Notes: generated from the letters alone by a model not told the origin. Shown: positions 15,215-30,054, counted from the first letter of the stretch. The stretch: DNA of 64,000 bases from Arabidopsis thaliana (GCF_000001735.4 NC_003071.7:197001-261000); one strand, 5' to 3'. Translations and numbers: made by a program.

Positions 15215-17435
15215 CTAAGGTATGATACCCTTTGCCTTCATATAATAGTATGCAACCACGTATAGCAACACTATCAATAAAACCAGTAGCCACCACCTTA
15301 CTCCAGCTGCAATTGCATCATCGAAAAACCACATTTTAGTTTAGTTTTCTATTGGAAACCCTTTTGTTAAAATGGAGAAGCAAGAGGGGAAACCATAAAT
15401 ATATACGTACGTTTGTCCCCCTTTTGTTCAATCATGGTCAGCCTTGCCCTTGAGTCAAAAGATACCGACACTAATCCCCTGCAAAACCAAACCCAAATTC
15501 AATCTATCTGCTTGTTTGGAACCATTCAATGATTTCATTTTCTTTGCTTCAGAATTTGTATATGTCTATTTGCTTGTTTGGAACCATTGAATCAATAGTT
15601 CTAGAGTAAATACTTGAGCCCCAATGAGTAGAGAAAAACCTTGAATCAGGAGAGAAAGTCAGTGCTGTGACCAAACCAAGATGCGCTTTCTTGACGACTT
15701 GGATAGTTTGCATTCTTGTCGATTCAAGTATTAAAACATCTCCTTCAAGGGTTCCTCTGCATTAAGAATATATTATGACTACCAAAAACAGTATCATCCT
15801 TATCTGTTGGTCCCAAAAGTGAGAAGACAGATACACTTACATTGCAAGAAGCTTCCCATCAGCTGAGACATTAAAAGCTGATATAGAGTTCTTTTTTATA
15901 GGCTTCGACCATTTTCTTTTCCATAATTTTGTATCACATGTTATAATACTCCCACCACGTTCTACGCAAAAAAATCAATCCTCAATCGTTAGCAGTGACA
16001 AGAAGGAAGGATTTATAGTTCAATATTCTTGTAATGTCAGAATATAAGTTTACCAGTGTTTGCAGCAATGTAAAGAACTTCATTGCCTGCACTGTCTACA
16101 GAGAATCTACAGGAGGCAAACATCTCGTCCTTCATTCAATATTCAAACTCATCAGATCCAATACAATAATGTTGGAAGTGTGTATGTAAAGTTGAAAAGA
16201 CACTAAGAGCCAATTCCAACTGACCTTCTCTTTTGATAGACTGGCAACAGCAGCAGAAGCATTCACGTCCCAAACTCGACAAACTGGACCGCCAAGAGAT
16301 ACAAGAAATTGACCACTTTCGCTGCAGACGAAAATTATCATTATCAGGATATCTGTTTACAATCACTGTTCAAAGATGATTCCTTTGTCATCCAAGAGAA
16401 TGAACCACTTTTCGGATAGCAAGTATTTCCCTTATTTGATAAGAGAAAGCAAACCTGAAAGTAAGGCATTTAACTGAAGAATGAGCCTGGGACTCATTAA
16501 GTAAAGTATTCATGCTAGGCCATTTAAAAACCCTCAAAGTCCCATCCTATACTGCATCAAAACAAAATGCATAAGAACCACTAAACGTTTTATGTCTCTG
16601 TTATTAAAAAGAGATTGCATCAAAGATCCTTTTTTTACCTCCGCACCAGCAGCAAGAACAGACCCCTCCGGATTAAACGCCAGAGCCAACTGTTGTCCAA
16701 CATCTCTTAACTCTTTAATCACTTCCTCCGACTCACCAGCCTGATTATCCTCTCGGCTCATAATGTCTTCCCAATGAAACAGTCTGTGTATCAAGAGAAC
16801 ATCACTTATTACCACATCTCTTGTAAATTTCTCTCTACTCCAAACCATAAACTCACAGAACTTCTCTCTAAAATCTCATGCACTACGACTTTGTATACAG
16901 AAACTTCAAGATCATATGCTTTCATTTGAAATCGAATTGAGAATTACTCACTTGCAACTGTTAGGCAACGCGCAAATAAGACCACCTTCCCGAGGATGAA
17001 CAGCCATCCGATAAGGCAGATCAGAGCCAACCACAAGCCTACCCAGCTGAAAATAAGTATCCGATCTAGTTATAGGAAATACAAAACCTTGCAAATGCAT
17101 AAGATCTGCTCCTATACACTCATATAAGAACAGAATATAAAACCTTTCCTACTTACAGGTTGTTCCGAGAGAGAATTGGTGTTTAGATCAACACGGCATA
17201 TTAATATGACATTAGAGATTCCACTTCGTCCCTCTCCGCCTCCGCCGGACAAAACGATGCAGCTCCGGGAAGAAGAAGAAGAAGAAGACGACTCATCATC
17301 ATCTTCAGATTTCTCCGGATCCATTATGATTTTGGATCTGACATCTACCTCCGGAATCCAGTCGGCGGCGTAAATCGGTACACCGTAAGTCTGCATATTC
17401 GACGGTTGATTCGTCTCTGTACTCTGATTCGCCAT
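15215..17435 (-). CDS. STL2P: SEC12-like protein 2 (WD40, ER membrane)
   Basis: 393-aa SEC12/PREB-like protein (At2g01470). SEC12 proteins are ER-membrane exchange factors that load SAR1 with GTP to start COPII budding. Ten exons join exactly: 17157-17435, 16952-17046, 16639-16783, 16455-16546, 16225-16321, 16054-16129, 15841-15961, 15640-15756, 15411-15478, 15215-15306. The N-terminus has an acidic then poly-serine patch (DDDESSSSSSSS). WD40-type blades follow (for example VCRVWDVN). Near the C-terminus one hydrophobic segment (about 368-385, WWLLVLLIVLLYVVAYYY) is followed by a short lysine-containing tail, giving the type II topology of the family. Site II-type GGCCCA elements lie upstream near 17515-17552. 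Whether it is a true SAR1 GEF cannot be decided from sequence. Confidence 0.94.
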
Positions 17436-17572
17436 CCTCCGTGTCTGTCTCTCGAGCTCAATGCCAAGTCCCCACTGATTCGTAAAAATACTAAATACAA
17501 AAAAAAATATTAATGGGCTAACTTAAGGCCCATTACAGTATTTATAGGCCCATCATAATATTTCATTTATCG

Positions 17573-17845
17573 CTGAATTCCGGTAAAGTGATAGCGGTTG
17601 GACCCGGTTCACGGGATAGAGACGGGAAAGAGTACGGCGGTACGGAGGTCAAACTCGGCGAGAAAGAGTACGTATACCGGATCCTTTAATTTTTATAATA
17701 TTTTCATTTATCACCCCAATACTATTGATTTGATCTAAAAACACCCTATAGTTGTGTAAAATTCTTAAATCGATGTGTTGGTGATTTTTGACGTAGGTAT
17801 CATCTGTTTCGGGACGAGGACATCCTTGGTACATTGCACGAGTAA
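17573..17845 (+). pseudogene. Chaperonin-10 (GroES/CPN10) pseudogene fragment, intron retained
   Basis: Plus-strand translation from 17573 gives LNSGKVIAVGPGSRD, the signature of mitochondrial-type plant CPN10. It runs on through GK and then directly EYGGTEVKLGEKE. Compared with CPN10, about 15 codons between GK and EYGG are missing in frame. A GA/GTACGT donor at 17667/17668 and an acceptor ending at 17796 join to YHLFRDEDILGTLHE and a TAA at 17843-17845. The 5' part of the gene (initiator Met and first strands) is absent. The kept intron (17668-17796) shows that this is a DNA-level copy, not a processed retrocopy. It sits head-to-head with STL2P, 138 bp from its ATG. It is probably non-functional: a GroES subunit lacking the N-terminus and part of the core would not fold. 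Confidence 0.85.
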
Positions 17846-19326
17846 AATGCAAAGGAAGTCTCTGAGTCAGCTAGTGGGTTTCTTGGTGGAATAATAATTT
17901 TTCAGTGACTCGTTTCGATACATGTTGTTGAAATTTGAAAGTTTTGTTATTTCTCATCATTTTGTTCCTCCTTAAATTTGGCCCTTTTATAACTGTCTTT
18001 ATCTTATGTCTAATCGTTTTCTGTGATTTATATCTTTGTATTTAGTGTGCTACTTATATAAGTTAAAACTCTACACGAATAAAACTCAAGTAGTGAGATT
18101 TCGAAGATCAAATAGTTTGTAAACTACGACGAAAATTACAAAAATTGCAACTTGCAAGTGTCACTAACTATAAATCACGACATTCTTCCCTTTCGAAAAA
18201 TCTTCATTTCTCGACAAAAAATTTAGGTTTCCAATGATGACCACAAAAAGTGGAAAAAAACGATTCTCGTTTCTGAAACGTTTCGCTTCCGCGTTTTCAT
18301 TACTGTTTCTATGCTAGAGAGTATTAGTGCCTTGTTGTCATGGTCATATATCTCAATTGAAAATCTCCTAAAACTATATATAAAATGACATATAGTATTT
18401 TACTAAATTTAGGAATCTTTTCATTTATATAGTAAAAAAATAAAATAGTGTCGCTGTTGCCAACCACTCTCTATCCATCTCAGTTTGCACATGCAACACA
18501 ACCACATGCTAATTGCTAGTGAAACTCTCATACTGTTTAATTAACTCCCTAAATATTTATCAAACAAATGATATCTACGTTTTTTAAAAAAAAAACATAT
18601 CTTTAGATTATAGAGTTATACAATAATTTCCACATACATAAGCTTCCACGTATCCAAATTTAAATAAATATTTTTTGTGTATAAAATGTAATCCAAAGAT
18701 GGAGATCTAAATCTACTAATTAACTCACAAGTCAACATTTAAATATGCTTAGAAAAATAATTGTTTTCGATCTATGAAATTATGTGGCTGCATTATAGTA
18801 TTAACAAGCAATCATGCTTAGAAAATTATAATATTGTTATCAATACAATTACACCCTAATTCCTTACCAAAAATACGTGCCGTTTCAAGATTAGCTAAAT
18901 AGAGCATGGAATCAACATTGCTTGTCGTGTTGGCTTTCTCTTCGGAGTTGTTAATTTTTAATTTAATATTTTTACTATTTTCATCACATTATTGAATACG
19001 AATAATAATTGTATTAAACAATCATTATTGGAATAAGACTTAGATGATAAAGATATTCTAATCATTTATAAAATACGTAGATGTTGACTTTTTTTTTTTG
19101 GCAACTATTTGAAATATATTTGTTTCCAACGATTATTATTTTATAAAAAATAATCATAAAATTTGTGACCTGCAATATGACATTAATAGTTAAAAAAAAT
19201 TTCGTCAAAAGGAATAATTCACAATTTTAAATAGATAAAAATTGTAACCAGAAGATATACCATCATATATATTTACAAATTGTATTATTATCTATTCATA
19301 ATACAAAACATGACAAAAGAAATTGG

Positions 19327-19560
19327 TTGAGTTCTTGTCGGGTATTTTCCATATCTCACACAAATAAATCAAAAATTGAAAAAGATTACAAGACACAAAC
19401 AATCCAAAAAATTAAGTATCAAAAGGCAAATTTTTTATTTTTATCTTTAGTTTCTCGTAGTGCAAATATTAAAGCGGTTAATTTGATACGTAAAATTCGT
19501 GTTCAACCGCAACATATTATTTACGTAAACAACATTTTTCAAAAATTGCATTAATTAATT
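19327..19560 (+). pseudogene. Decayed RNase H-like domain of a retroelement
   Basis: The translation contains ANIKAVNLIRKIR followed by HIIYVNNIFQ. This matches the last catalytic block (NxKADxLARxxR) and the 'yvNn.P..w' tail of the RNase H-like domain common in plant LINE-derived proteins. Asp is replaced by Val (KAVN for KADN), so the fragment is not catalytic. The 41.2-41.6 kb region carries a longer relative. Confidence 0.6.
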
Positions 19561-19926
19561 TTGGATAATAAAAAAAAAGGTATATACTACTAAAATATGG
19601 AGATTAACTAAAACTGTTCATCAAGAATCTTCAATATATATCTTTAAAGAGATTTATTTCGAATTTTATTAAAGAAAAAAATTTGAAATCTAAAGGGCAA
19701 CCAAAAAAAAAAAAAAAAGACAAGAGGAGAAAGAAAAGCAAAGGAAGGGCATGTGACTGATCACGGCTTTGCCTCCACCGCATAAAGCTCCCTTCACAGA
19801 TACATACACTCTCTTTCTCTCTCTTCCGGCGTTTATTCTTCTTATTTCGCCACCGTCCTCCGCCGCCGTGGTGGACTTATATCTCTGCGTTTCACGACCT
19901 GCCGCCACCGCCGGCGATAGGTTTCA

Positions 19927-19938
19927 ATGATGAATTAA
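19927..19938 (+). promoter_or_regulatory. Short uORF in ESMD1 leader
   Basis: ATG ATG AAT TAA, 42 bases before the ESMD1 start and out of frame with it. A minimal uORF of this kind can lower translation of the main frame if it lies in the mature leader, which I infer but cannot prove. Confidence 0.5.
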
Positions 19939-19979
19939 GGCGTTGGCCAGAGAGAGAAGAGAGATTGAGATCTGTCGAT

Positions 19980-22900
19980 ATGCTAGCGAAGAATCGGCTG
20001 CCGGGAAGCGGCCACACTACTCCGTCTCCTCCGGCATCTCCTCGCCGTTCTCCTCGTTATCGTCACGGTCGGTCTAAAGCCGCCGCCGGTAGTAGATTTC
20101 CTACGGTTCAACCAAGTCGGACCCTCGCTCATCGCCTCTCGTGGATCCTCTTATCGGTTCTTCTCCGTCGTCAGGGGATTTTCTTATTCGCTCCTCTAAT
20201 CTATATCTCTTGTATGCTGCTTTACATGGGAACCGTCTCCTTCGACGTTGTTCCAATCATTCAGCGTCGACCTCCTCCAGGATCCGTTTACAAAAGCCCT
20301 CAGGTTTACGCCAAGCTCCGTCCTGAGATGGACGCCGATAATTCCACCGCTGATGCCGTGAGTTCTCTTTTTCCAGCTCCAACATTGTCTTACATAGAGA
20401 TTTTGATTCTTAGTGAATCCTTAGCAATTTCTTCTGAATGATTAGATCATGATATGAGGTTGTTGGAAGAAGAATCATTAGCTGATTCGTTGCTCTTGTG
20501 CTAAATTAGTGTTTCGGATTTAGTGATTGAACTTTCTCTAGAGGAATTCTGGTGATGGTTCTCCTTATTCTGGGGACATTTAGGTTGATGAGAAGATACT
20601 GTGATATTAGTTTTAGCTCTATTTACTTGTAAAAACTTATCTAAGTACAAAGACACATTGAGAGAAAGAGCATTGACCAGGAGTTTTTCCTAGGTTCGTA
20701 TTGGTTATGTTCCTTACCATTACAACCACTGTTAGATTGGGAGATTTTGGTGAGTGAATACTTCCATGTATCACGATCTCTACTGTTATTCTGTGGCTGC
20801 TTTGGCAGCATCTTATACTGTTTGATTGATAAGATGAGAATCTTAGTATAGAGTGGATTGCCACATAACCACTGTACGTGCGATCAATTTTCATGTATCA
20901 TCAATGGAATTGTATTTACCGCAGATAACAACCATCTGGAAACATTCCTATAAAGGTGGTGAATGGAAGCCGTACGTGAACAAGTCTACTGGAGGTATTA
21001 CATTGTTTTTGTAATAATTCTAAGCTTCAGCGTGTATGAAGCATATCTTGTCAAAAAGTGGAGTATGGAATTTAATATGCAATAGTAAAGTGTTCTGTAC
21101 GTTCTGCAAAGTTTTGCCTGGAGCTCAGATTTAGTCTGTTGTTTGGAGCATAATTGATTAATTGGGTATCTGCTTTTTTTTGTTTATAATTGTAGACTTG
21201 CCTGAGTCAAACGGTTACATATATGTTGAGGCAAATGGAGGCTTGAATCAGCAGCGGACATCGGTGGGTTTGTTGATCTTTTCATGATACTTGAAATTTA
21301 TGCACATCGCTCAATCATTTTAGCAATCTTGTTTATGTCAAAGCTGTTGACTTATCTCTACCATGTTATGCTTAGATATGCAATGCGGTTGCTGTGGCAG
21401 GATATCTTAATGCAACTCTAGTAATTCCCAACTTTCACTATCACAGCATATGGAGAGATCCAAGGTTTTAGATTGCTTTCTTCTGAAAATCTTGTTTGTG
21501 CAAATCAAAGCCATCTTTTGTAGATTGCTTTCTGACAGAGGTTTTTCTTTCAGTAAATTTGGGGACATCTACGATGAAGAGTTCTTTGTCAGTACCTTAT
21601 CAAATGATGTGCGGGTGGTTGATACAATTCCTGAATATCTAATGGAGCGTTTTGACCATAACATGACAAATGTCTATAACTTCAGAGTTAAAGCATGGTC
21701 ACCTATTCAATATTATCGAGACTCGATCTTGCCGAAACTTCTTGAGGAGAAGTAAGTTACAAATTGTTCTTTAGAAGTTTGTTTTCATGTGGTAGAGTTA
21801 GTTACACATTGTTGGTAGGGTTAAAAATATAGTAACAGGATAAACCACCTTTTTTCTAGCGGAAGATATGTTTTGGATCTGTTTAGCACTTGTCATTGAA
21901 GAACTGTTCTCTTTGCATGGCACAGGATTATACGAATATCTCCATTTGCAAATAGACTTTCTTTTGATGCTCCTCAAGCTGTCCAGAGACTTAGATGTTT
22001 GGCGAATTACGAAGCCCTGAAGTTTTCGAAAACCATACTAACCCTAGGAGAAACACTGGTGAAGAGAATGAAAGAGCAAAGTGCAAACCACGGTGCAAAA
22101 TACGTGTCTGTACATCTGCGTTTTGAAGAGGTTTGTTCCATGTAAAGGAGAGACATCTATAGAATCCCCACTGGTCTTTATCATGGTTGTAAATTTTTGA
22201 ATGGAGAGTTTTGTGTCTGAGTTGAAAGATTAAATAAGCTATATCTACATGTTGCAGGACATGGTAGCTTTCTCCTGTTGCATATTTGATGGTGGGAACC
22301 AAGAAAAACAAGATATGATTGCAGCAAGAGAACGAGGATGGAAAGGAAAGTTCACAAAACCAGGCCGTGTTATACGACCTGGTGCTATCAGGCAAAACGG
22401 AAAATGCCCTTTAACTCCTTTAGAGGTATACTATCACCACAATATATTAGCATTCTCGGATATTTTCTTAAGCTAATCATCCATCAGAATAGTTCCACAA
22501 ACCCTTGTGAGCAATAGTGTGACTTGTTCTGTTTGGATTATACTTTTCTTGTAAATTATTCAGGTGGGTTTAATGCTTAGAGGAATGGGGTTCAACAAAA
22601 GCACATATATTTTCCTCGCGTCTGGTGAAATATATGATGCGAATCGAACTATGGCCCCGCTACTAGAGATGTTCCCAAATTTACAAACTAAGGAGATGCT
22701 TGCATCAGAGGAGGAACTTGCTCCATATAAGGTTTGCTTCTTTCCTGGTGTTTGTTCCAGAGTATATTTCTCGTGATGAATGATAAATCTGACTTGAAAC
22801 TCTGTGTTCAGAATTTCTCTTCCAGAATGGCTGCAATAGATTACACGGTCTGTCTCCACAGTGAGGTATTTGTGACCACGCAAGGTGGAAACTTTCCTCA

Positions 22901-23341
22901 TTTCCTCATGGGTCATCGGAGATATATGTTTGGAGGACATTCCAAGACCATTAGACCAGACAAGCGAAAGTTAGCAATCCTCTTTGACAATCCAAACATC
23001 GGGTACTCACTTCTTCTACTCTTCGTCTTCGATAAACCCTACCAAATCTCCACATGAATAAAATTTGAATTGTTACCTTTTTATTCACCATACCAGTGTT
23101 GCACTCACCTGCAAACCTTACACCCTGTTACTGTGTTATCACTTATTGCTCAAACGATGTTTTGCCCCGCAGATGGCGGAGTTTTAAACGTCAGATGCTA
23201 AACATGAGGTCTCATAGTGACTCAAAGGGGTTTGAGCTAAAACGACCTAATGACTCCATTTACACATTCCCTTGCCCTGACTGCATGTCCCGTAGGAACA
23301 AAACAACAACCCCAGAATCGAGACCACCTCCTGCCACCTGA
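19980..23341 (+). CDS. ESMD1: O-fucosyltransferase family protein (GT106), ESMERALDA1
   Basis: 567-aa plant protein O-fucosyltransferase-like enzyme (At2g01480), a Golgi type II membrane protein whose loss suppresses cell-adhesion defects of pectin mutants. Ten exons: 19980-20357, 20925-20994, 21196-21263, 21376-21464, 21554-21751, 21926-22130, 22258-22425, 22564-22731, 22812-23002, 23173-23341; sum 1,704 nt in frame. The basic, Pro/Ser-rich cytosolic tail is followed by a signal anchor (about 67-85, [18 protein letters not shown]). The catalytic region has the PF10250 pattern: [14 protein letters not shown], then VHLRFEEDM, then [13 protein letters not shown]. The ATG at 19980 is the first in this frame; upstream ATGs at 19927/19930 are out of frame and stop at once. 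The true acceptor substrate is still uncertain. Confidence 0.95.
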
Positions 23342-24315
23342 AAACACACATTTGATTACCGGCCTTCCAGAATCTGCTTCTACAGGCTACGTTCATTCCT
23401 TGTAATTCTAATTCTTTCAAATCAGACACAGGACCTTAGTGACTCGGCCTGCCCAGAATTTTAGGGAAGACAGCGTTTGAATGGGCCGTGGAATCATCTA
23501 TTTATTCTCCGGCGAGGAGTAACAGCCACAACATTGTTTGATACCTTTGACACATTGAAGCTGATGTATCTAACAGGAAAGACGAGATTGAAGTTTTAAC
23601 ACATTCCCTAGCTGCTGCTGGGCAAAGAATAGGACAGCGTTTGGATTTTGGTGTTTTTTTCTTGGGGTGTTTTGGTGGTTTGAAGAAGCGTTTGCGTTTT
23701 GTACATTTTGTGAACGCAGGCTTTGTGTTAGGAGATATGTAGAGAGAGACGGACAAGGGGGAGAAAAGAAGCTGCCCTAAAAGTTTTGTACATTGATTTG
23801 GTTAGAGATCATTGTCTCTTCTTTTCTTTTCTTTTCTCTGATCATAGGGTTTTTTAATTGTTTCATCATCATATTCTTATGATTCTTTTCTTTCACAAGA
23901 TAATTTTTTCAATAGTGATTTAATTCATTTTTGCTTCTTCCAGTCGTGTTCATGTTTTTCATTTGTTCTTATATCAGTTTTAAATTTATTCACTTCATGT
24001 ACAATGGGGTTTGCTTCATCTCTAATCCAACAAATACAAACAAACAAAAAAAGAATCACCTTCCTAGTTTATTTCTATGCGCTACTTAAGCGCGTGAGAA
24101 AGTACGATCCACGTGGAACTAGCTTCTTTCGCCAACACAACACAGAGTTTGGCTCACGAAAAAGTGTGCGCGTGGGGAAGAAAAGGGTCTCATATATAAT
24201 TGGAGTGTAAAATGTTTGACCTTTTTGTTTGGGTTTATCTCTTTTAGACTCAACAACAGATAAATTTGTTGGTTTCAAGTATTATCAATTTCCCGGCGAA
24301 ATCTCCACCAGAGTT
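23342..24315. other. Intergenic: ESMD1 3' UTR and PAHX promoter
   Basis: About 1 kb. The first part is the ESMD1 3' UTR. Near 24111 is CCACGTGGAA (a G-box, CACGTG), about 200 bp before the PAHX ATG. No further gene seen. Confidence 0.5.
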
Positions 24316-26187
<1,872 letters not shown>

Positions 26188-27469
26188 TTCAAGCCAGTCG
26201 TGGAAAAACACTGTGAGTTACTGTTTATCAAATTTCTTTTAAGATCACTATCTTTGTGAGAACTATGAACAGTAATAAGAACATGGCTAAAAGGGCCTTC
26301 TTGTGTCGTTTACTTGTTGAAATACAATTTGTTTCTTCTTGGTCTCTGTAGTTCTGTCTTTAAATAACCAAACTCTGTGGTCAATAAAGTGTGACAGTGA
26401 TTACTTGATGTTTCTTTGAATTCACAGTAATTAGACACAAGAGTAAGGACTCATAAACAGTTAAAGAGGTAGAAGAAAGTTTGAGAAATAAGTGACCATT
26501 GGATTTTGTTTGAAATGTTATTGTGATTGGAGGAATGGGACAAAACTATCTCTGTCCTATCGTAATTGTACCAGGGCAAAAGAAAACGTGGGACAGAGAT
26601 CTTTTGAGTTGCAGAAACAATAGAGTCAATTAAAGAGTTATGGTCGTAGTGATAAATGCTTTGTGTAGTTGTCTTTTGGAAGTGTTCTTGATCCTCTCTC
26701 TCTCAGAAAGCAATTTGTCATACATTCATGATCTTAAAAGTACAAAAGATGGGTCGATGTTCTGTTTCTGTTAAATTATTATTTCAGAATTTTGCACAAA
26801 AACCCTCGGAAACTATAGACATTATGAGTAATCCTTTATGTGATTAAAGACCATTTGAACAACACATATCTATGAGTAAACTCTTTTGTTTCCATTAAAT
26901 TCAAAAAATAAATGAGGAATAGGCAAAACATTAAAGATGTTTTGTCTTCATTCCATCAAAACTCAAATGTAGCCTCAACGGTACGCACTTTTTTGATAAT
27001 AAACCTCACATTTGCTAAATTCTCTGAAAAATCTAAAGTGGTTCTAAACACAGTGCAATGTCAGCATCGAATGTCTCTCGGAGAGAGTCGCATATAAAAT
27101 TGCAGTGGAACAAGAAAAGAAAGAAGAAAGCATGTGAACAAGTAGAAAAACATCAATTACTAACAAACATCTAATTAATATATATTCCTTACATTGACAA
27201 GGAACCATCGAAGCTTTCAGTTTCACTTTCAGACATATGTATAGATAGTTGCAACTCCAAACCCAAGCCCCAACATGGTCCACCTTCTCATTTGGGTAAT
27301 AACTAACAATAATAATCTTCAAACGCTCCTATATAACATTTACTACACGTCTCCATCTTCAAACGCTTCTCTTCTATTATAAGAACACATCACTTACCAT
27401 TCGTGGACAAAACAACAAATAAAACCTTCATTAAAGTCCTATTTATTATTCACACATGGGTTTTTTGTT
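26188..27469. other. Convergent intergenic region
   Basis: Between the PAHX stop and the WOX6 stop. AT-rich with 3' UTR sequence; I see no gene, tRNA or clear repeat. Confidence 0.5.
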
Positions 27470-28997
27470 TCAGTTCTTCAGAGGCATGAACTCGTAGTAG
27501 TAACAGTAGTTGCATGCTTTCGTCTTCTCTATCAACCGGCCTGTTTTCTCTTGGTACTCCCTAACCGGAAAGAGATTTAAAGTCCGGTTGTCCCTCGTTT
27601 CTTCTTCTTCTCCGTTGACATTTTCGTCGATATTAATCTCTTCCGGTTGTTGAGTTATCGACCAAGTAACAAGATTTCTCCATGTGGCGTATTTACCAAC
27701 CTCTGATGCCCTCTGATCAGATTCTTCAGTCGTCCCATGATCTTCATTATTAGCATTGTTGTCTTTATTGTAACTCGCAGGATCTAATTCATGCTAAGCA
27801 GAAAAATACGAAATAATTAATTCTTTTAGGATGAGCAAATTCCTTCATGAGCTAGATACTACAACAAAATAATAAATTATTTTCGGGAGACGCCTATTAA
27901 CTATTCTAAAGTGAAATGATAATACATATCAAGTCCCAACATATGATGAAATGGATTAAAAAAAAAAAAATTATGGCCTTTTGAAAACATCTTTGTTAAT
28001 TTCCTTATTGTTCTCAAGTCCCAACATATGATAGAAAAAGCTTCTCTATAACTCTATTCTGCACCCTATTTACTTGTCTCCCCAACTTTCCACACATATT
28101 TAGTTATTTACACTTATATATACATCTATGTATTGTTTTGGTCACCTATTTATTTATGCATGCATGATTTGTGAGTATCTTTTTACATATAACTATTACA
28201 CGTAAACATAATTCAAAGAAAATACCTGTGGCTGTGGTCGGTTTGTGTGTGGAAAAGATGGGCAGAGCTTTGTCTGATCAACTCGATGACCACCTGCAAT
28301 TGTCACGTCATCTTACATATATCTCCGAAATTAGCATGTATATCCACTTTTAAGTTTTAAGGAACGTTCCATCAAATTTCATCAATTTTGATACAAACCA
28401 AAACTTTATATCCTCTTAACCATTTTTAAAGAAATATTCAGAACCGAAGGAGATGGGTATTTAAATCTCTAGATATAAACCGAACTAAATATTTATCGTA
28501 CCTGATGATGAATCCTTGACGTCTTTATGTGGTTTGATAATAGCACCACCTTCACGACGGCGGCGTTTTAGTCTCTCTCTAGCCTTATGATTCTGAAACC
28601 AATAGAAAACGTTCTTCCCTTCGATTCTCCCATATTTACGAAGCTTAGATGCTATCTGTTGGATCTGTTCCGTCGTCGGCGTCCGTGTTCCGCTTCTGTA
28701 AAGCTCTTCTAGCGTCGTGATCTGCTCTGGCGTCGGATTCCATCTCAAAGTCGCCGCCGCAGGAATGTTGTTTTTCCGTTCATCAATATCGTGTTCTCCT
28801 GATGATGCGGTTATGAGCTGATGGTGATCATTGCCGTTAATATCACCTGAAAAAAACAAAAATATTAACACATTGATATGAATTAAGTCTATAAATGAAG
28901 AAGTAAGGATTTTATTACAGTGGGTGAGAAGAAGAGGAGGTTGAGTAGTAGAGAGGGGCAAATAGTTGATGAGGTTGTTGTTGGAGATGTAGCCCAT
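27470..28997 (-). CDS. WOX6: WUSCHEL-related homeobox 6 (PFS2/HOS9)
   Basis: 271-aa nuclear transcription factor (At2g01500), known for roles in ovule patterning (PRETTY FEW SEEDS 2) and cold tolerance (HOS9). Four exons: 28919-28997, 28502-28846, 28226-28293, 27470-27793, total 816 nt in frame. The homeodomain covers about residues 58-122 and is of the enlarged WOX type: [15 protein letters not shown] in helix 1 and [14 protein letters not shown] in helix 3. A WUS-box-like TLNLFPV lies at 235-241; the third residue is Asn where WUS-clade members usually have an acidic or Gln/Pro residue. The C-terminus is rich in Cys and Tyr (CNYCYYYEF). A basic run KRRRR follows the homeodomain and probably serves in nuclear import. 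Confidence 0.96.
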
Positions 28998-29598
28998 GCT
29001 ATGTAGAAATTTGCCCTAATAACTCTTAATTTAGAGAAAAGATTCACAAAATAGGTCTTTTGTTGTTGTTGTGGAATTCCGAACCTTTTAGCTAGGGAAA
29101 TGGGATTCGAGAGAGCAAATGCTCGAGTTTCAGTGCTGTGTGGAAATGAATGATGAGAGGTTTACTTGTGATGCAAGAGAGATGAAAAGGCTACCAAGAG
29201 ATTGTTTTTCGGGTCTACTATACTTTGCCTTTTGTCCTGTTTTATAGATAAACCAAAATCTTTATGCACATGTGACATATATGTATATATAGAGAGAGAT
29301 ATACACTTACACTCTTGTACTTGCTTGACAATAGAAATAACATGTATTATTATGCGTATAATTTGCAAGATCAAAAGGAAATGAGTAAACATGATTTCAA
29401 TATGGCGCGAAAACTTTATCGAGTTATTACACCAAAATTTAATAAGTTAATAATAAGATTAGATTGGGTTTACGAATTACTTTTGGACTATGTAGAACTT
29501 TTGCATTCTTCTTATCAAACAACTCTCTCAGAAAATTTTATTACCAAACAAAAAAAAAAAATCTCACAAGTCACAACCTGAGAGTGTTTCAGGAAAAT

Positions 29599-29713
29599 CC
29601 CACGCGCGGTCCTCACGCGGGAGGCGCGTTGCGTCATAATCGCCAGCTATAGTCCACGGATTTAGGCCACTTTTTAGCAAAATCCACAACTGAGCCCAAT
29701 AGACGCGCGTGGG
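29599..29713. repeat. GC-rich patch with inverted repeat CCCACGCGCG / CGCGCGTGGG
   Basis: Ten-base inverted repeats at 29599-29608 and 29704-29713 enclose about 95 bp that includes CTCACGCGGGAGGCGCG. The patch stands out in very AT-rich surroundings. Nearby TGGGCT/AGCCCA motifs (about 29694, 29743, 29795) resemble site II promoter elements. It could be a cis-regulatory region or a hairpin-forming remnant. Confidence 0.5.
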
Positions 29714-29835
29714 TCGAGTTTTTTCCTTTTCCCATCTTAAATGGGCTTTAAATTGGACTAATCAAATCAAACGGACCGAATGACTCGTTTTGTAGCCCAT
29801 ATTACATGTTCTAAAACAGTAATAAATAAATAAAT

Positions 29836-30054
29836 ATTCTTTCTGTTTTGTTTTTGATTTTTAGGTTTTCTATATAATATTAATTGATTATTATTGATGA
29901 ATATCAAATTTCAAGATAAACAATTAAATATTATTGGTTTAGAATTAAAAAAAAAATATAAATCACAAAAATAATATATTTATAATCAGCTTTTAATATG
30001 TTTTTTCAATATGTGTGTTTTCTAGAAATTCAAGTATTAAGGAACAGAGGGAAT
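29836..30054. mobile_element. Stowaway/mariner-like MITE (copy 2, 219 bp)
   Basis: Left end ATTCTTTCTGTT and right end AACAGAGGGAAT are imperfect inverted repeats of the 'CTCCCTCTGTTCC' type found on plant mariner MITEs. The inner right end TATTAAGGAACAGAGG is close to that of the 6.6-6.8 kb copy (TATTAAGAAACAAAGG). AT-rich interior, no ORF. Confidence 0.6.

Larger units (their letters stand above)
17846..19979. other. AT-rich divergent intergenic region
   Basis: Between the CPN10 relic and ESMD1. Holds one retroelement RNase H remnant (19327-19560) and otherwise AT-rich DNA. The last ~200 bp are the ESMD1 leader, with CT-rich and CCGCC-rich sequence. Confidence 0.5.

Noticed and set aside
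17176..17373. Plus-strand ORF opposite STL2P exon 1
   Set aside because: It mirrors the poly-Ser and acidic codons of STL2P and has no family match.
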